A stretch of 55,409 nucleotides of DNA. Source: Caldimicrobium sp. (GTDB lineage Bacteria; Desulfobacterota; Thermodesulfobacteria; Thermodesulfobacteriales; Thermodesulfobacteriaceae). Below the pieces are notes generated by a model that was not told the DNA's origin, did no database searches, and saw only the letters and a program-made list of their open reading frames with translations. Shown here piece after piece: positions 35,724 through 44,114 of the stretch. How positions within the stretch are numbered: position 1 is the first letter of the stretch; each line of letters starts with the position of its first letter. A program made the position numbers and the translations under genes. Location of the stretch: positions 1 to 55,409 of the forward strand of contig WYEG01000016.1 of the NCBI GenBank assembly GCA_009903935.1, read 5' to 3'.

Positions 35724-36302
35724 TTAAGTAAAGAGAACTTTCTCAAGTAGCTCGGAGAAGATGTGAAGGAAAAGGAGATGTCCTTCCTGAATCCTTGGTG
35801 TGTTTGATGAAGGAACAAGGATAAGGATATCGCAAACTTCTGGCATCTTCCCGCCTGTTCCACCGCTTAAACCAACGGTGGTTAGACCAAGCTCCTTTGC
35901 CCGCTTTAGCGCAAGGAGGACATTGGGTGAATTTCCGCTTGTGCTTATCCCAAGGGCAATGTCCCCTTCCTTCCCTAAGGCTTCAACCTGCTTGACGAAG
36001 ACCAATGAAAAATCGTAATCGTTAGCAATAGCGGTGAGGACTGAGGTATCGGTAGTTAGAGCAATGGCTGGAAGGGGCTTTCTCTCAAGCTTAAACCTGT
36101 TTACAAGTTCTCCTGCCAGGTGTTGAGCGTCAGCCGCGCTCCCCCCGTTGCCAAATACAAGAAGCTTTCTTCCTTGACGAAAGGCTTCAGCGCAAAGCTC
36201 AACAACCTGCAAGATCTTTTCACCCTCTTTATGTATAAATTCATCTATAGTTTGACTATGCTCTTCTAAAATTTTGGTTAAAAGAGATTTCTCTAAAGTC
36301 AT
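35724..36302 (-). CDS. gmhA: Sedoheptulose-7-phosphate isomerase
   Basis: GmhA converts sedoheptulose 7-phosphate to D-glycero-D-manno-heptose 7-phosphate for lipopolysaccharide inner core. The 192-residue SIS-domain protein has LLVFGNGGSAADAQHLAGEL, the phosphosugar-binding loop with the QHLAxEL helix, then ALTTDTSVLTAIANDYDF, ISTSGNSPNVLLAL, and a terminal IQEGHLLFLHIF with the metal/catalytic residues. AGGGGTG precedes the ATG. With the glycosyltransferase 9 domain at 1-1863 it suggests a heptose-containing surface glycan. Confidence 0.95.
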   Translation of the reverse strand: MTLEKSLLTKILEEHSQTIDEFIHKEGEKILQVVELCAEAFRQGRKLLVFGNGGSAADAQHLAGELVNRFKLERKPLPAIALTTDTSVLTAIANDYDFSLVFVKQVEALGKEGDIALGISTSGNSPNVLLALKRAKELGLTTVGLSGGTGGKMPEVCDILILVPSSNTPRIQEGHLLFLHIFSELLEKVLFT

Positions 36303-36361
36303 CGTAGCACCCCTATTGAGTAAGGTCGCTCATCCTGCCAAGCAACTGTTATCTACGGCCT

Positions 36362-37135
36362 TTATTTTACAATCATATATTTCAACTTATAGTAAGCTAA
36401 GCCAAGGTATTCGTGCATGGCGATGTTCGTTAGGTCTAAGTATAAAGGTTTAGGAAAGAGGTTTCTTAAGGTCAAACGGGGCACGCAAAGATGATGGGCA
36501 AAATGTGTTGGATAGGGTATAGGATTTAGACCCTCCTTTTTAAAGATAAGGGTTGCCCTTGGAAGATGATAGGCTGAGCTTAATAGCAAAAAGGGTTCTC
36601 CCTGAGGTAGGATGTTTTTCAAATCTTTTGCTGAGCTCAAAGTGTCAAGCGGGGTATCAATAGACAAAGCGTTTACTCCAAGGTTTTCTAAAAGCTTACG
36701 ATAATATTCAGCCTCCCTTCCTTCTTCATAGGAACCACCCAAAATGATAAGCTTTGCTTTTGGATTTTCCCTTAGGATTTTTAGCGTGCCTAAAAGCCTT
36801 CTCATCCCTTCGCTCGTTATCCTTTCCTCTAAGCTTAGGTTTTCACCGAAGTTTATACCCCCGGTCAAAAGGACGATGTATTTAACTTCTTTGGTTAATT
36901 CTATGTTGGGTTGCTTTACCCCCCTTTCCAAAGATTTAAGAAGTAGGTAAGGAAGGACTGGTGTTGTAGAGAGGTAATACAGAAAAACCGCCACAAAAAG
37001 GAGAAGCCTTCTTCTTCCCCTTCTTTTTTCAAGAATGACATAAATCGTAACCAAAAGAAGAAAAAGGAAGATCAAGGTAGAGGGATAGAATAGGTAAAGT
37101 AAGAATTTTTTGAGGAGGATTAAAGTTTCCGACAT
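36362..37135 (-). CDS. DUF218 (YdcF/ElyC-like) membrane protein
   Basis: The 257-residue protein has two N-terminal hydrophobic helices (about 8-32 and 40-62), then a soluble DUF218 domain. The domain shows VLLTGGINFG, LIILGGSYEEGREAEYY, IDTPLDTLSSAKDLKNI and LLLSSAYHLPRATLIFKKEG. The family includes ElyC and SanA, implicated in cell-envelope integrity and undecaprenyl-phosphate metabolism in E. coli. A specific role here is not shown. It sits between gmhA and a diguanylate cyclase, both on the minus strand. Confidence 0.82.
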   Translation of the reverse strand: MSETLILLKKFLLYLFYPSTLIFLFLLLVTIYVILEKRRGRRRLLLFVAVFLYYLSTTPVLPYLLLKSLERGVKQPNIELTKEVKYIVLLTGGINFGENLSLEERITSEGMRRLLGTLKILRENPKAKLIILGGSYEEGREAEYYRKLLENLGVNALSIDTPLDTLSSAKDLKNILPQGEPFLLLSSAYHLPRATLIFKKEGLNPIPYPTHFAHHLCVPRLTLRNLFPKPLYLDLTNIAMHEYLGLAYYKLKYMIVK

Positions 37136-37155
37136 AGAAGTTGGCTAATTTTACC

Positions 37156-38571
37156 TTAGTATTCTTCGCTTGTCCAGAACTCCCTTTGAAATCTGACAAC
37201 TTTATTTCTCCCAAGCTCCTTAGCCTTATACAGAGCAACATCGGCAAACTTTATTGCTTCCCAGATGTGAGTGGTATCAACGGGGAATTCGGAGCAGCCG
37301 ATGGAAATAGTCCGTCTGATTATTCCCTTGGGAGTTTTAAATTCATGCTCTTCAACCTTTCTTCTTATCTTCTCTGCTACCTTTTCCGATTCACCCTCCT
37401 TCATGTCAATAAGAAGGATTAGGAATTCCTCGCCACCAAACCTTACGACTAAGTCGGATTTCCGAACAGAAGAAACAAGAAGGTTAGCAAGCTCCTTCAA
37501 GATCAAATCCCCGATATCATGTCCGTATTTATCGTTTATGGACTTAAAATAGTCGAGGTCACACATAAGCACACCAAGGGTTGTTCCTCGGCGAAGGATT
37601 TGCGCTGTCAAGTTATCAAGTATTCCCTCAAGGAACCTGCGGTTATAAAGCCCTGTTAATGGGTCCTTTAAGGTCTGCTCCTTTAAGGCTAAAGCGTAGC
37701 GTTTGGATTCTAAAACAGGTGCGGTTTCTTCAAGGTATCTTTTCGCCATGGATAGTTTTTCCATAATTTTTTTAGATTTTAAAGTAGTAATGGTTCCTGG
37801 AAGATGGATTTCAACGACGGCTAAAACCTTACCCCCTGAGGTCATGGGGATGCAAACATGGTTTGTTACTCCTTGATATTCATAATACTTGCACGGAGAA
37901 GGGGTGCTGAGAGAATCTACTACCTCACCCGTTCTTTTTGCTCGGCAATGATCAGCGTTAAAAAGGGGTTCTGGATTAACCTCAAGGTCCTCGTCGGATT
38001 TGTAAACAACGGACATCGTGTTTGCCGAGTTTGAAACCTCATAGATCACAATAGCCCCAAGGCTTAGCTTCTCTAAGGTTTTACCAAGCCTTGTGTATAT
38101 ATCCATAAGGTCTTCATCGTTTTCAATAAGGTGCCTGTAGATTTCTAACTCCTTAAACTGTTGAATTAAATTCTCCACAAGACAGGCAAGGCTTCCAATC
38201 TCATCCCTTGCCCTAAGACAAGAAATATTTTCCATCTCAACCATTGAAGCACGGGGGTTAGTGATTAGTTCCGCGATCTTTTGTCTCATTCTATCAAGCG
38301 GTCTTTTCACCATATAATAAAAGGCAAGAGCTCCCCAAATTAGGAAGATGAAGATAAAGATGATCAAAAAAAGAAGAGACAGTTCAAAGTATAGGCGCAG
38401 CTCTTTTTGCGTAGCTAAAGAAGGGTTGTTCATGATTTCCTCAAGGAGAAAGTAGAAATAAAAGGTCAGAGCGAAGTTGACTAAAACGCAAGCACCAATA
38501 ATAAAACCAACCTTCCAAAATAAGCTTAACTTAAGAAAAAAACTTAAAAGTTTAGCTATCCAATTTCTCAT
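37156..38571 (-). CDS. Membrane diguanylate cyclase with GAF-like sensor
   Basis: This 471-residue protein makes cyclic di-GMP. Two membrane helices (near residues 20-45 and 70-90) are followed by a HAMP-like linker with FYYMVKRPLDRMRQKIAEL and CLRARDEIGSLACLVENL, then a GAF-like sensor region (about 170-300). The GGDEF domain has DPLTGLYNRRFLEGIL, LMCDLDYFKSINDKYGHDIGD and the active site RFGGEEFLIL, plus an upstream RKSD inhibitory site. ATG at 38571 is preferred over an ATG twelve bases upstream, because GAGG is then correctly spaced. Upstream direct repeats and a palindrome may regulate it. Confidence 0.9.
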   Translation of the reverse strand: MRNWIAKLLSFFLKLSLFWKVGFIIGACVLVNFALTFYFYFLLEEIMNNPSLATQKELRLYFELSLLFLIIFIFIFLIWGALAFYYMVKRPLDRMRQKIAELITNPRASMVEMENISCLRARDEIGSLACLVENLIQQFKELEIYRHLIENDEDLMDIYTRLGKTLEKLSLGAIVIYEVSNSANTMSVVYKSDEDLEVNPEPLFNADHCRAKRTGEVVDSLSTPSPCKYYEYQGVTNHVCIPMTSGGKVLAVVEIHLPGTITTLKSKKIMEKLSMAKRYLEETAPVLESKRYALALKEQTLKDPLTGLYNRRFLEGILDNLTAQILRRGTTLGVLMCDLDYFKSINDKYGHDIGDLILKELANLLVSSVRKSDLVVRFGGEEFLILLIDMKEGESEKVAEKIRRKVEEHEFKTPKGIIRRTISIGCSEFPVDTTHIWEAIKFADVALYKAKELGRNKVVRFQREFWTSEEY

Positions 38572-38588
38572 ACTCAACCTCATTTAAT

Positions 38589-38634
38589 TCTAAAAATAAT
38601 ATTTACAAAAGTCTAAAAATAATATTTACAAAAG
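38589..38634. repeat. Tandem 23-bp direct repeat upstream of the diguanylate cyclase
   Basis: Two identical 23-base units (38589-38611 and 38612-38634), each ending ATTTACAAAAG, lie 18 bases above the ATG. They are AT-rich and could be operator sites or a local slippage duplication. Confidence 0.6.
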
Positions 38635-38643
38635 TTTGTAAAT
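38624..38643. promoter_or_regulatory. Palindrome ATTTACAAA-AG-TTTGTAAAT
   Basis: A perfect nine-base inverted repeat with a two-base centre that overlaps the second 23-bp unit. This is the form of a dimeric repressor or activator site. The gene next to it is the diguanylate cyclase, so control of c-di-GMP output is plausible. Confidence 0.45.
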
Positions 38644-38680
38644 TATATTAACCAAAAAATTAATTTGTCAAAGTTAATTT

Positions 38681-38998
38681 GGGCTGTTTAAAAAAGTCCC
38701 CCTACTTTGTCCTGCCAATCCCCCTATTTTGTCATGCCGAGCGATAGCGAGGCATCCCACACCTCAATCGGGACGGCGTCCCGGGATGTCATCCCGAGGC
38801 GTGTAAGCGCCGAGGGACCCCCTCGGCTGACGCCTCGGGGTGACAGAAAAGAGAGAGGCTCGGGGTGACAACCTCCCACCATGTTTTCCCGAGGTGCGTA
38901 TGCGCCGAGGGACCCCTCACCTGTCGGCTCGGGGTGACAGAAAAGAGAAAGGCTCGGGGTGACAGTGGGCTTATACAAAAACATTTTTTGAACAGCCC
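38681..38998. mobile_element. MITE-like element, copy C (intact terminal inverted repeats)
   Basis: This 318-bp element accounts for most of the 432-bp gap at 38584-39015. The left end is GGGCTGTTTAAAAAA and the right end TTTTTTGAACAGCCC, inverted repeats with one mismatch. The flanks are near-duplicates (AAGTTAATTT left, AAGGTTAATTT right), as expected of a target duplication. Inside, a ~78-bp unit is duplicated (38793-38870 and 38888-38964). The frame on the minus strand at 38724-38984 encodes only repeat-derived peptide (FCHPEPTGEGSLGA) and is not taken as a gene. Confidence 0.75.
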
Positions 38999-39015
38999 AA
39001 GGTTAATTTTAGGAG

Positions 39016-40203
39016 TTATATACTTGCACCTGCGCTTGCTACAGTAACGATCGAGCCTTCCCCAAAAGGTAGAGCTTCTTGCTTATAAATCTCTCCCGTT
39101 GCCTTAGCTTTAAGGGTTGCGATAAGCTTGGCAAGCAAATACAAGCACCCTGATCCGCAGCATTTTAGAGGCTCATTTTTGATAAGCTCTTCCTTCAAAG
39201 CTTGCGTCTCCCCCTGAAAAGCAAGCTCTATGACCCTCTTGTCAAACCGCATGGCTAAGCCTGCAATCTCATCCCCTGCCGAAAATGGGTCCCCATACCT
39301 TAAACCGAGATGACAAAAATCTATGCCAAGGACAATGTAGGTCGTATCATCTATTAGGTCTGCTAAACCCTCAACAAACCTGTCTGTAAGTTCTCCTCCT
39401 GCCTCTAACAAATGATGAGACCCAACGAGTATGGGGAGGGAAACGATGGAATCACCCCCAAGGTAGCGCAAGAAAAGGGCTTGAAACTCAATAGAATGCT
39501 CCCTCCTGTGGACAATATGGTTTGGGAAGAGTTCAAGCTTTTTTGAATTGGCAAGATAGAAATAGCCTCCCCGGTCAAAACGCAGAAGACCAAAAGGAGT
39601 GTGCATGTCCTTAGTTAAAACGGAAAAGGGATAATCAAGATAGTGCCCAACCCCTAAGATGATCACCCTTGACCCAGGCGGAAGCCTAAACCTTTTGTAA
39701 GAACTGGCATAACACTTAGCACCAACCCGAAGGTCTATGTGAGGAGCTATAAGGATCCGTGGAAGCTTTACTCCCTCAACAGGTTCAAGCTTCAGTAACT
39801 CTTCAAGAAAAGCCTTTGCCTCTTCAGGGTTTAAAGGATAGCTTATGTTGGCGTGAGCCATCGGTCTTGCTGGCAAGGCAAACCAAGCTTCATAAACCTT
39901 TTCTTTTAGCTTTTCAAAGGTTGGGCTCCAGAGAAAACCCTTTTCGTCCAGGGTTTGCACAAACTTAACAACCTCCTCAAAGGGCACGATCTGACCAAAC
40001 CTCTGAGTAGCCAAGGCTTGTAGGTCCCGTAGGTCATGGTTACCATCCATATAACTGAGAAGAAAAACCACCTCTTGAGGGATGGGCAAGACTTCGTCAA
40101 CAAAACCCACAGGATCTCTCAAAAAAAGGAAGGGCTTCCCCTCGATCGTCCCGGGAATGGCGTCAACCTGCCTAAGTATGGGTTTGAAATCTGAGTTCAT
40201 CAT
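39016..40203 (-). CDS. MEMO-family (AmmeMemoRadiSam system B) protein with N-terminal domain
   Basis: The C-terminal ~270 residues are a MEMO domain: LIAPHIDLRVGAKCYASSYKRF, VIILGVGHY, EHSIEFQALFLRYL, PILVG and GIDFCHLG, with His/Cys residues of the putative metal pocket. The first ~115 residues resemble the PqqD/winged-helix-like region found in some bacterial members (LRDPVGFVDEVLPIPQEVVFLL...DGNHDLRDLQ). Function of bacterial MEMO proteins is unknown, though the family's human member binds iron. The start is at ATG 40203 (or 40200), overlapping the parB-like stop. Its position at the end of the dcw cluster is unusual. Confidence 0.8.
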   Translation of the reverse strand: MMNSDFKPILRQVDAIPGTIEGKPFLFLRDPVGFVDEVLPIPQEVVFLLSYMDGNHDLRDLQALATQRFGQIVPFEEVVKFVQTLDEKGFLWSPTFEKLKEKVYEAWFALPARPMAHANISYPLNPEEAKAFLEELLKLEPVEGVKLPRILIAPHIDLRVGAKCYASSYKRFRLPPGSRVIILGVGHYLDYPFSVLTKDMHTPFGLLRFDRGGYFYLANSKKLELFPNHIVHRREHSIEFQALFLRYLGGDSIVSLPILVGSHHLLEAGGELTDRFVEGLADLIDDTTYIVLGIDFCHLGLRYGDPFSAGDEIAGLAMRFDKRVIELAFQGETQALKEELIKNEPLKCCGSGCLYLLAKLIATLKAKATGEIYKQEALPFGEGSIVTVASAGASI

Positions 40204-40988
40204 AGCTCGGAGACATCTCCAAAATCTTCTTGAGATAACTCTTGGCAAGCCTGCTTTACTCGCTCTATGGCGGAATAGAAATCGTCCTCGATCGTTCTTA
40301 CCCTTACTCCGTAAGCCTTTTGGACTGCCTTCCGAACAATCTCCCCCTTTAGGAGGGCGTTTTCCCAACCAAACTCTGCATACTTTTGATTAACAATGTC
40401 GTTAAGCTCAATTAGGGCTTTTGCCCGGTTTCTTCTCTCAACCACCCCTTCGCTTAAAGGCACCCTAAGGAAATCATCGACCTTGTCCACAAAACTCTCG
40501 TAGAAGCTTGCCGGAAACCTTTTATCAAACTCCTCAATAGCAAACCCAAAGGTAATAAGCATCGGTTCTTTTAAGTAAGTATAAAGCTCATCCTCAATGA
40601 GGTTTGGGTCCTCCCGGTAAAAATCCATGTAAAGCCGGTAAGCTTGCTTAGCCTTTTCTTTAACATTCGGTGGTTTTTCGGTGTTGAACTCAAGGATGTA
40701 GTGGTACATCTTCTCATCAACAACGATGGCTAAGATCTCCCGTGCCCCAAGGCTCCGCATAGCCTCAAGCCTATGCCTTCCGTCAACAACATAATACTTA
40801 CCGCCTTTGGGGACGACCACGATGGGCGTCAGGAACCCAAGCTTATCGATGGCAAGTTCAAGCTGTTTTCTCAAGCTTTCCGAAATGTCTCTTTGGAATG
40901 GGGGAACTTCGATTTCCTCAAGACGAAAAAGGGCAAGCTTTAGAGGTTGTTTCTTTACCGGGTCTTCAAAGACCGCTATCTCCTTCAT
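40200..40988 (-). CDS. ParB/sulfiredoxin-fold protein downstream of ftsZ
   Basis: A 262-residue protein with an N-terminal ParB-type domain. VPPFQRDISESLRKQLELAI, LTPIVVVPKGGKYYVVDGRHRL and EAMRSLGAREILAIVV follow the ParB/Srx order (box I Q-R, then D-G-x-H-R-L). There is no clear central ParB helix-turn-helix like that of chromosomal ParB. The C-terminal ~150 residues are helical and unfamiliar, so it is not the partitioning ParB. AAGGAGGAG precedes the ATG, 19 bases from the ftsZ stop. It is probably cotranscribed with ftsZ and the MEMO gene. A nucleotide-binding or regulatory role is possible; none is shown. Confidence 0.72.
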   Translation of the reverse strand: MKEIAVFEDPVKKQPLKLALFRLEEIEVPPFQRDISESLRKQLELAIDKLGFLTPIVVVPKGGKYYVVDGRHRLEAMRSLGAREILAIVVDEKMYHYILEFNTEKPPNVKEKAKQAYRLYMDFYREDPNLIEDELYTYLKEPMLITFGFAIEEFDKRFPASFYESFVDKVDDFLRVPLSEGVVERRNRAKALIELNDIVNQKYAEFGWENALLKGEIVRKAVQKAYGVRVRTIEDDFYSAIERVKQACQELSQEDFGDVSEL

Positions 40989-41007
40989 TTTCTCTCCTCC
41001 TTGGGTC

Positions 41008-42126
41008 TTAATCGGCGCTCCTTCTTAAAAAGGTGGGAATGTCAAGTATGTCTTCTATCGGCTCATCACTCAAAGACCTTTTAAGCTTTTCCTCCCTTCT
41101 TTTTCGCCCCTCTTCAATGGGCATAATCTTATCATCCTTTACCTTTTCACCCACCTTCTCAATACCGGTTCCGATTACCGTAACCCTAAGGAGGTCCTCC
41201 ATAGACTCATCGTAAACTATGCCATAAAAGACCTTTGCTTCGGGATGAACTTCCTTAAGGATGGTCGAGGTAATAATCTGGGTCTCATGAAGGGTAAAGG
41301 TTTCAGGATGAACGGTGATATTGAGGAGAACACCCCGAGCCCCAGCCAAAGATATATCCTCAAGCAGAGGGCTTGAAACCGCCATGTTTACCGCAAGCTC
41401 AGCCCTATCCTCACCCCTTGCCTCACCCATTCCCATCAGCGCTACTCCTCCGCTTTCCGTCATAACCGCTTTCACATCCGCAAAGTCAAGATTAATATAG
41501 CCGGGGGAAAGCACTAAGTCAGAGATGCCCTTCACTGCATAATATAATACATCATCTGCCCTCTTGAACATCTCATAAAGCTTTTCTTGAGGGGAGCCAA
41601 GCGTCAAAAGCCTATCGTTAGGGATCACAATTAAAGTATCAACAAACTTTTTCAACTCTTCAAGCCCCTCTTCTGCAATCCTTTGCCGCACCTTCCCTTC
41701 AAAGGTAAAGGGTTTGGTGACGACTGCCACCGTTAGAATCTCCATTTCCTTGCAGATCCTTGCTATAACTGGAGCTGCCCCTGTTCCTGTGCCACCACCC
41801 ATTCCGGCAGCGATAAAAACCATGTCCGCATCCCTCAAACAGTCCCTAATCTCCCTTTCGCTCTCTTCGCAAGCCCTTCTTCCAATCTCAGGTTTTCCAC
41901 CGGCTCCAAGCCCTCGGGTTAGGTTCTTTCCAAGATGGACCTTAATGGGTGCTGGATTAAGAGAAAGAACTTTGTAATCTGTGTTTGCTGAAATAAACTC
42001 CACTCCACTTATTCCCTTTTTTATCATATGAGCAACTGCGTTCCCTCCAGCACCACCGACGCCTATCACCTTGATGATAGGTTGAAGCCTTATTTCTTCA
42101 TCTACCATCTCAAAGGCTAAACCCAT
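41008..42126 (-). CDS. ftsZ: Cell division GTPase FtsZ
   Basis: FtsZ polymerises at midcell to build the Z-ring. The 372-residue protein has [32 protein letters not shown], the tubulin signature [27 protein letters not shown]-like IVIPNDRLL and the T7-loop region [10 protein letters not shown]. The conserved C-terminal peptide [11 protein letters not shown] that binds FtsA/ZipA is intact. AAGGAGG is three bases from the first ATG. It lies after ftsA as in most dcw clusters. Confidence 0.98.
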   Translation of the reverse strand: MGLAFEMVDEEIRLQPIIKVIGVGGAGGNAVAHMIKKGISGVEFISANTDYKVLSLNPAPIKVHLGKNLTRGLGAGGKPEIGRRACEESEREIRDCLRDADMVFIAAGMGGGTGTGAAPVIARICKEMEILTVAVVTKPFTFEGKVRQRIAEEGLEELKKFVDTLIVIPNDRLLTLGSPQEKLYEMFKRADDVLYYAVKGISDLVLSPGYINLDFADVKAVMTESGGVALMGMGEARGEDRAELAVNMAVSSPLLEDISLAGARGVLLNITVHPETFTLHETQIITSTILKEVHPEAKVFYGIVYDESMEDLLRVTVIGTGIEKVGEKVKDDKIMPIEEGRKRREEKLKRSLSDEPIEDILDIPTFLRRSAD

Positions 42127-42147
42127 CTTCCTTCCTCCTTTAGAATT

Positions 42148-43356
42148 TTAAAATCCTTTAATCCACTCCTTGAGCTTCTGTAAAATCCCTTTCCCCTTAG
42201 ATGTTTTAATTTCTTCGAGTTGATAGTTTTGAAAGGCATAAACAAGCATTCCGACCGCTGTGGCAAATTGAGGATGATTTATCTCCTCTCCAAGCCCTTT
42301 TAGCTTAACAGGATAGCCAATCCTCGTCGGAAGGTCTAAAATCTGGTCTGTCAGATAGATTAGACCAGGTAGAAGGGCTGAACCTCCGGTTAAGACCGCA
42401 CCGCCTGTCAAAAGACTTTTATCCACATTCTTGGAAATATTCTGGTCTACCAGCTCCAGTATTTCCTTCATCCTTAGCTCTAATATTTCAGCAAGAACCC
42501 TCCTGCTTATCCTTCTTGAAGGTCTCGCCCCAACCCCTGGGACCTCAACTTCTTCTTGCTCATCAACAAGCTCTCTAAGGCAAACCCCTTTCTCTATCTT
42601 GATTCGTTCCGCCTCCGTTTTAGTGGTGCGAAGTCCGATGGCTAAGTCGTTCGTTAAGTTTTCACCGCCTACAGGTATTGAGCCTACATACTTAAGGACA
42701 TATTCCTGGATAACCGCAAAGTCTGTAGTTCCACCACCAAGGTCTATGATAAGTACCCCAAGGTCTTTTTCTTCTGGCGTTAAAACAGCCTCTGCAGAGG
42801 CTAACCCTTGATAGAGGACAGCCGAAACCTCGATCCCTAAGTTTTCGAAACAGCGAAGAAGGTTTTGCACCTGAGAGCGCTGGGCAGTGATCAACTGCAC
42901 ATGAGCCTCAAGCCTTACCCCAGACATCCCAATGGGCTGCTGAACCCCCCTTAAATTGTCAACCACAAACTCCTGAGGGATCACATGGAGTATCATCTGA
43001 TCCTGAGGAAGGTCTATGGATTGAGCTGCTTGAATAACCTCGTCAACATCCTCAGGAGTTACCTCCCGATTTTTTAAAACTACAACACCCATACCAGTCC
43101 AGGTCTTCACATGGCTTCCGGCAATGCTTGCCAGCACCACCTGCGGGGTCTGTTTAGCCTGGACTAAAGCCTTTTCGATAGCCTGTTTGATGCTTGAAGT
43201 TGCCTCTTCAAGGTTGACAATCGTCCCCTTTTTCAAACCGCTTGAAGGCACAAAACCTATACCTGTTACCCACTGCTCATTCCCTTTAATCTCCCCTACA
43301 AGGGCGCAGACCTTGGTTGTCCCAACATCAACCACTAAATAAGCACCACCGCTCAT
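42148..43356 (-). CDS. ftsA: Cell division protein FtsA
   Basis: FtsA is the actin-like tether of FtsZ to the membrane. The 402-residue protein has the phosphate-1 loop VVDVGTTKVCALVGE, domain 1C region (about 85-160), IIDLGGGTTDFAVI, ILTGGSALLPGL, and a C-terminal amphipathic helix ILQKLKEWIKGF that can insert in the membrane. It follows ftsQ and precedes ftsZ, the standard arrangement. In E. coli FtsA also recruits FtsN/FtsQLB toward FtsWI, which matters given the altered FtsI homologue in this cluster. Confidence 0.97.
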   Translation of the reverse strand: MSGGAYLVVDVGTTKVCALVGEIKGNEQWVTGIGFVPSSGLKKGTIVNLEEATSSIKQAIEKALVQAKQTPQVVLASIAGSHVKTWTGMGVVVLKNREVTPEDVDEVIQAAQSIDLPQDQMILHVIPQEFVVDNLRGVQQPIGMSGVRLEAHVQLITAQRSQVQNLLRCFENLGIEVSAVLYQGLASAEAVLTPEEKDLGVLIIDLGGGTTDFAVIQEYVLKYVGSIPVGGENLTNDLAIGLRTTKTEAERIKIEKGVCLRELVDEQEEVEVPGVGARPSRRISRRVLAEILELRMKEILELVDQNISKNVDKSLLTGGAVLTGGSALLPGLIYLTDQILDLPTRIGYPVKLKGLGEEINHPQFATAVGMLVYAFQNYQLEEIKTSKGKGILQKLKEWIKGF

Positions 43357-43367
43357 TTAAACCACCC

Positions 43368-44114
43368 CTAAATACTTCTGTATTTTACCAAAGCTCGACC
43401 AAATGGATAATCAAGTCTAATCAATTCTACCCGGTCTTCCAAGTGGTTATCATATATGTAGGTCATGATCCTGTCAAGATAGGAATAAAGCGTAAATAAT
43501 TCGTTAGCAGTTGTAAGTGGTAAATAGATAGTTATATGACTTTTGGTGTTTAGAACGATCTTATCCTTTGTCAAAAGGATCTTCTGCAGATTTTCATACA
43601 CGGGTAGATACTTCTTATTCTGTTTTAGCCAGGCTAAAAAATTGAAAAAGATATCTTTATTCTTTTCATCTTCCATAATCACATAAGGGTAGTATAAGAT
43701 GTCATTTGGATTAGCTTCAGATAAGATAACACCTTTACGGTCTATAAGATAACCTTTATTGTTCTTAACTAAGATGGCAAGGGGTGACCTCTCTTTAACC
43801 TGCACTTCAAGGGTCGAAGGAAGTTGTCTTCTGAGCATAACATCTTCAATTAGATGATGTTTTTTTAACCTTTCTCTCAATTGGGCTAAGTCTAAACGAT
43901 ATAGTATCTCCCCACCCTTTAAATCAAGCATCCTTAAAATGTCTTCCTTGCTAACCTTAACATTTCCATAGACTTTTATCTCTTTAAGCACAAAAAGCCG
44001 AGTAAAATATAGGGCATAGAGCAAAAGCCCAGCAAGCACTATTCCAAGCAAGCTAAAAGTAAGGGCTAAAAATAGTTTTTTCTTTGTTTGCCAAAGTTCT
44101 TTTACATACTGCAT
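43368..44114 (-). CDS. ftsQ: Cell division protein FtsQ/DivIB
   Basis: FtsQ is a bitopic septal protein that, with FtsL and FtsB, controls FtsWI. The 248-residue protein has a short cytoplasmic start, one membrane helix (about 15-37) and a POTRA domain beginning LFVLKEIKVYGNVKVSKEDILRM. The FtsQ beta domain follows, with PLAILVKNNKGYLIDRKGVIL. It overlaps murB by 13 bases. Length and layout are normal, so the FtsQ scaffold is retained even though the ftsI gene here is reduced. Confidence 0.92.
   Translation of the reverse strand: MQYVKELWQTKKKLFLALTFSLLGIVLAGLLLYALYFTRLFVLKEIKVYGNVKVSKEDILRMLDLKGGEILYRLDLAQLRERLKKHHLIEDVMLRRQLPSTLEVQVKERSPLAILVKNNKGYLIDRKGVILSEANPNDILYYPYVIMEDEKNKDIFFNFLAWLKQNKKYLPVYENLQKILLTKDKIVLNTKSHITIYLPLTTANELFTLYSYLDRIMTYIYDNHLEDRVELIRLDYPFGRALVKYRSI

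Noticed and set aside
38793-38964. Repeat pair that could be taken for a CRISPR array
   Set aside because: Only two units of about 78 bp with mismatches and a 17-bp gap; no cas genes nearby.
38724-38984. 86-codon minus-strand frame with FCHPEPTGEGSLGA-type peptide
   Set aside because: It lies wholly within MITE copy C; the peptide is repeat translation of the kind seen from such elements in many genomes and has no ribosome-binding site.
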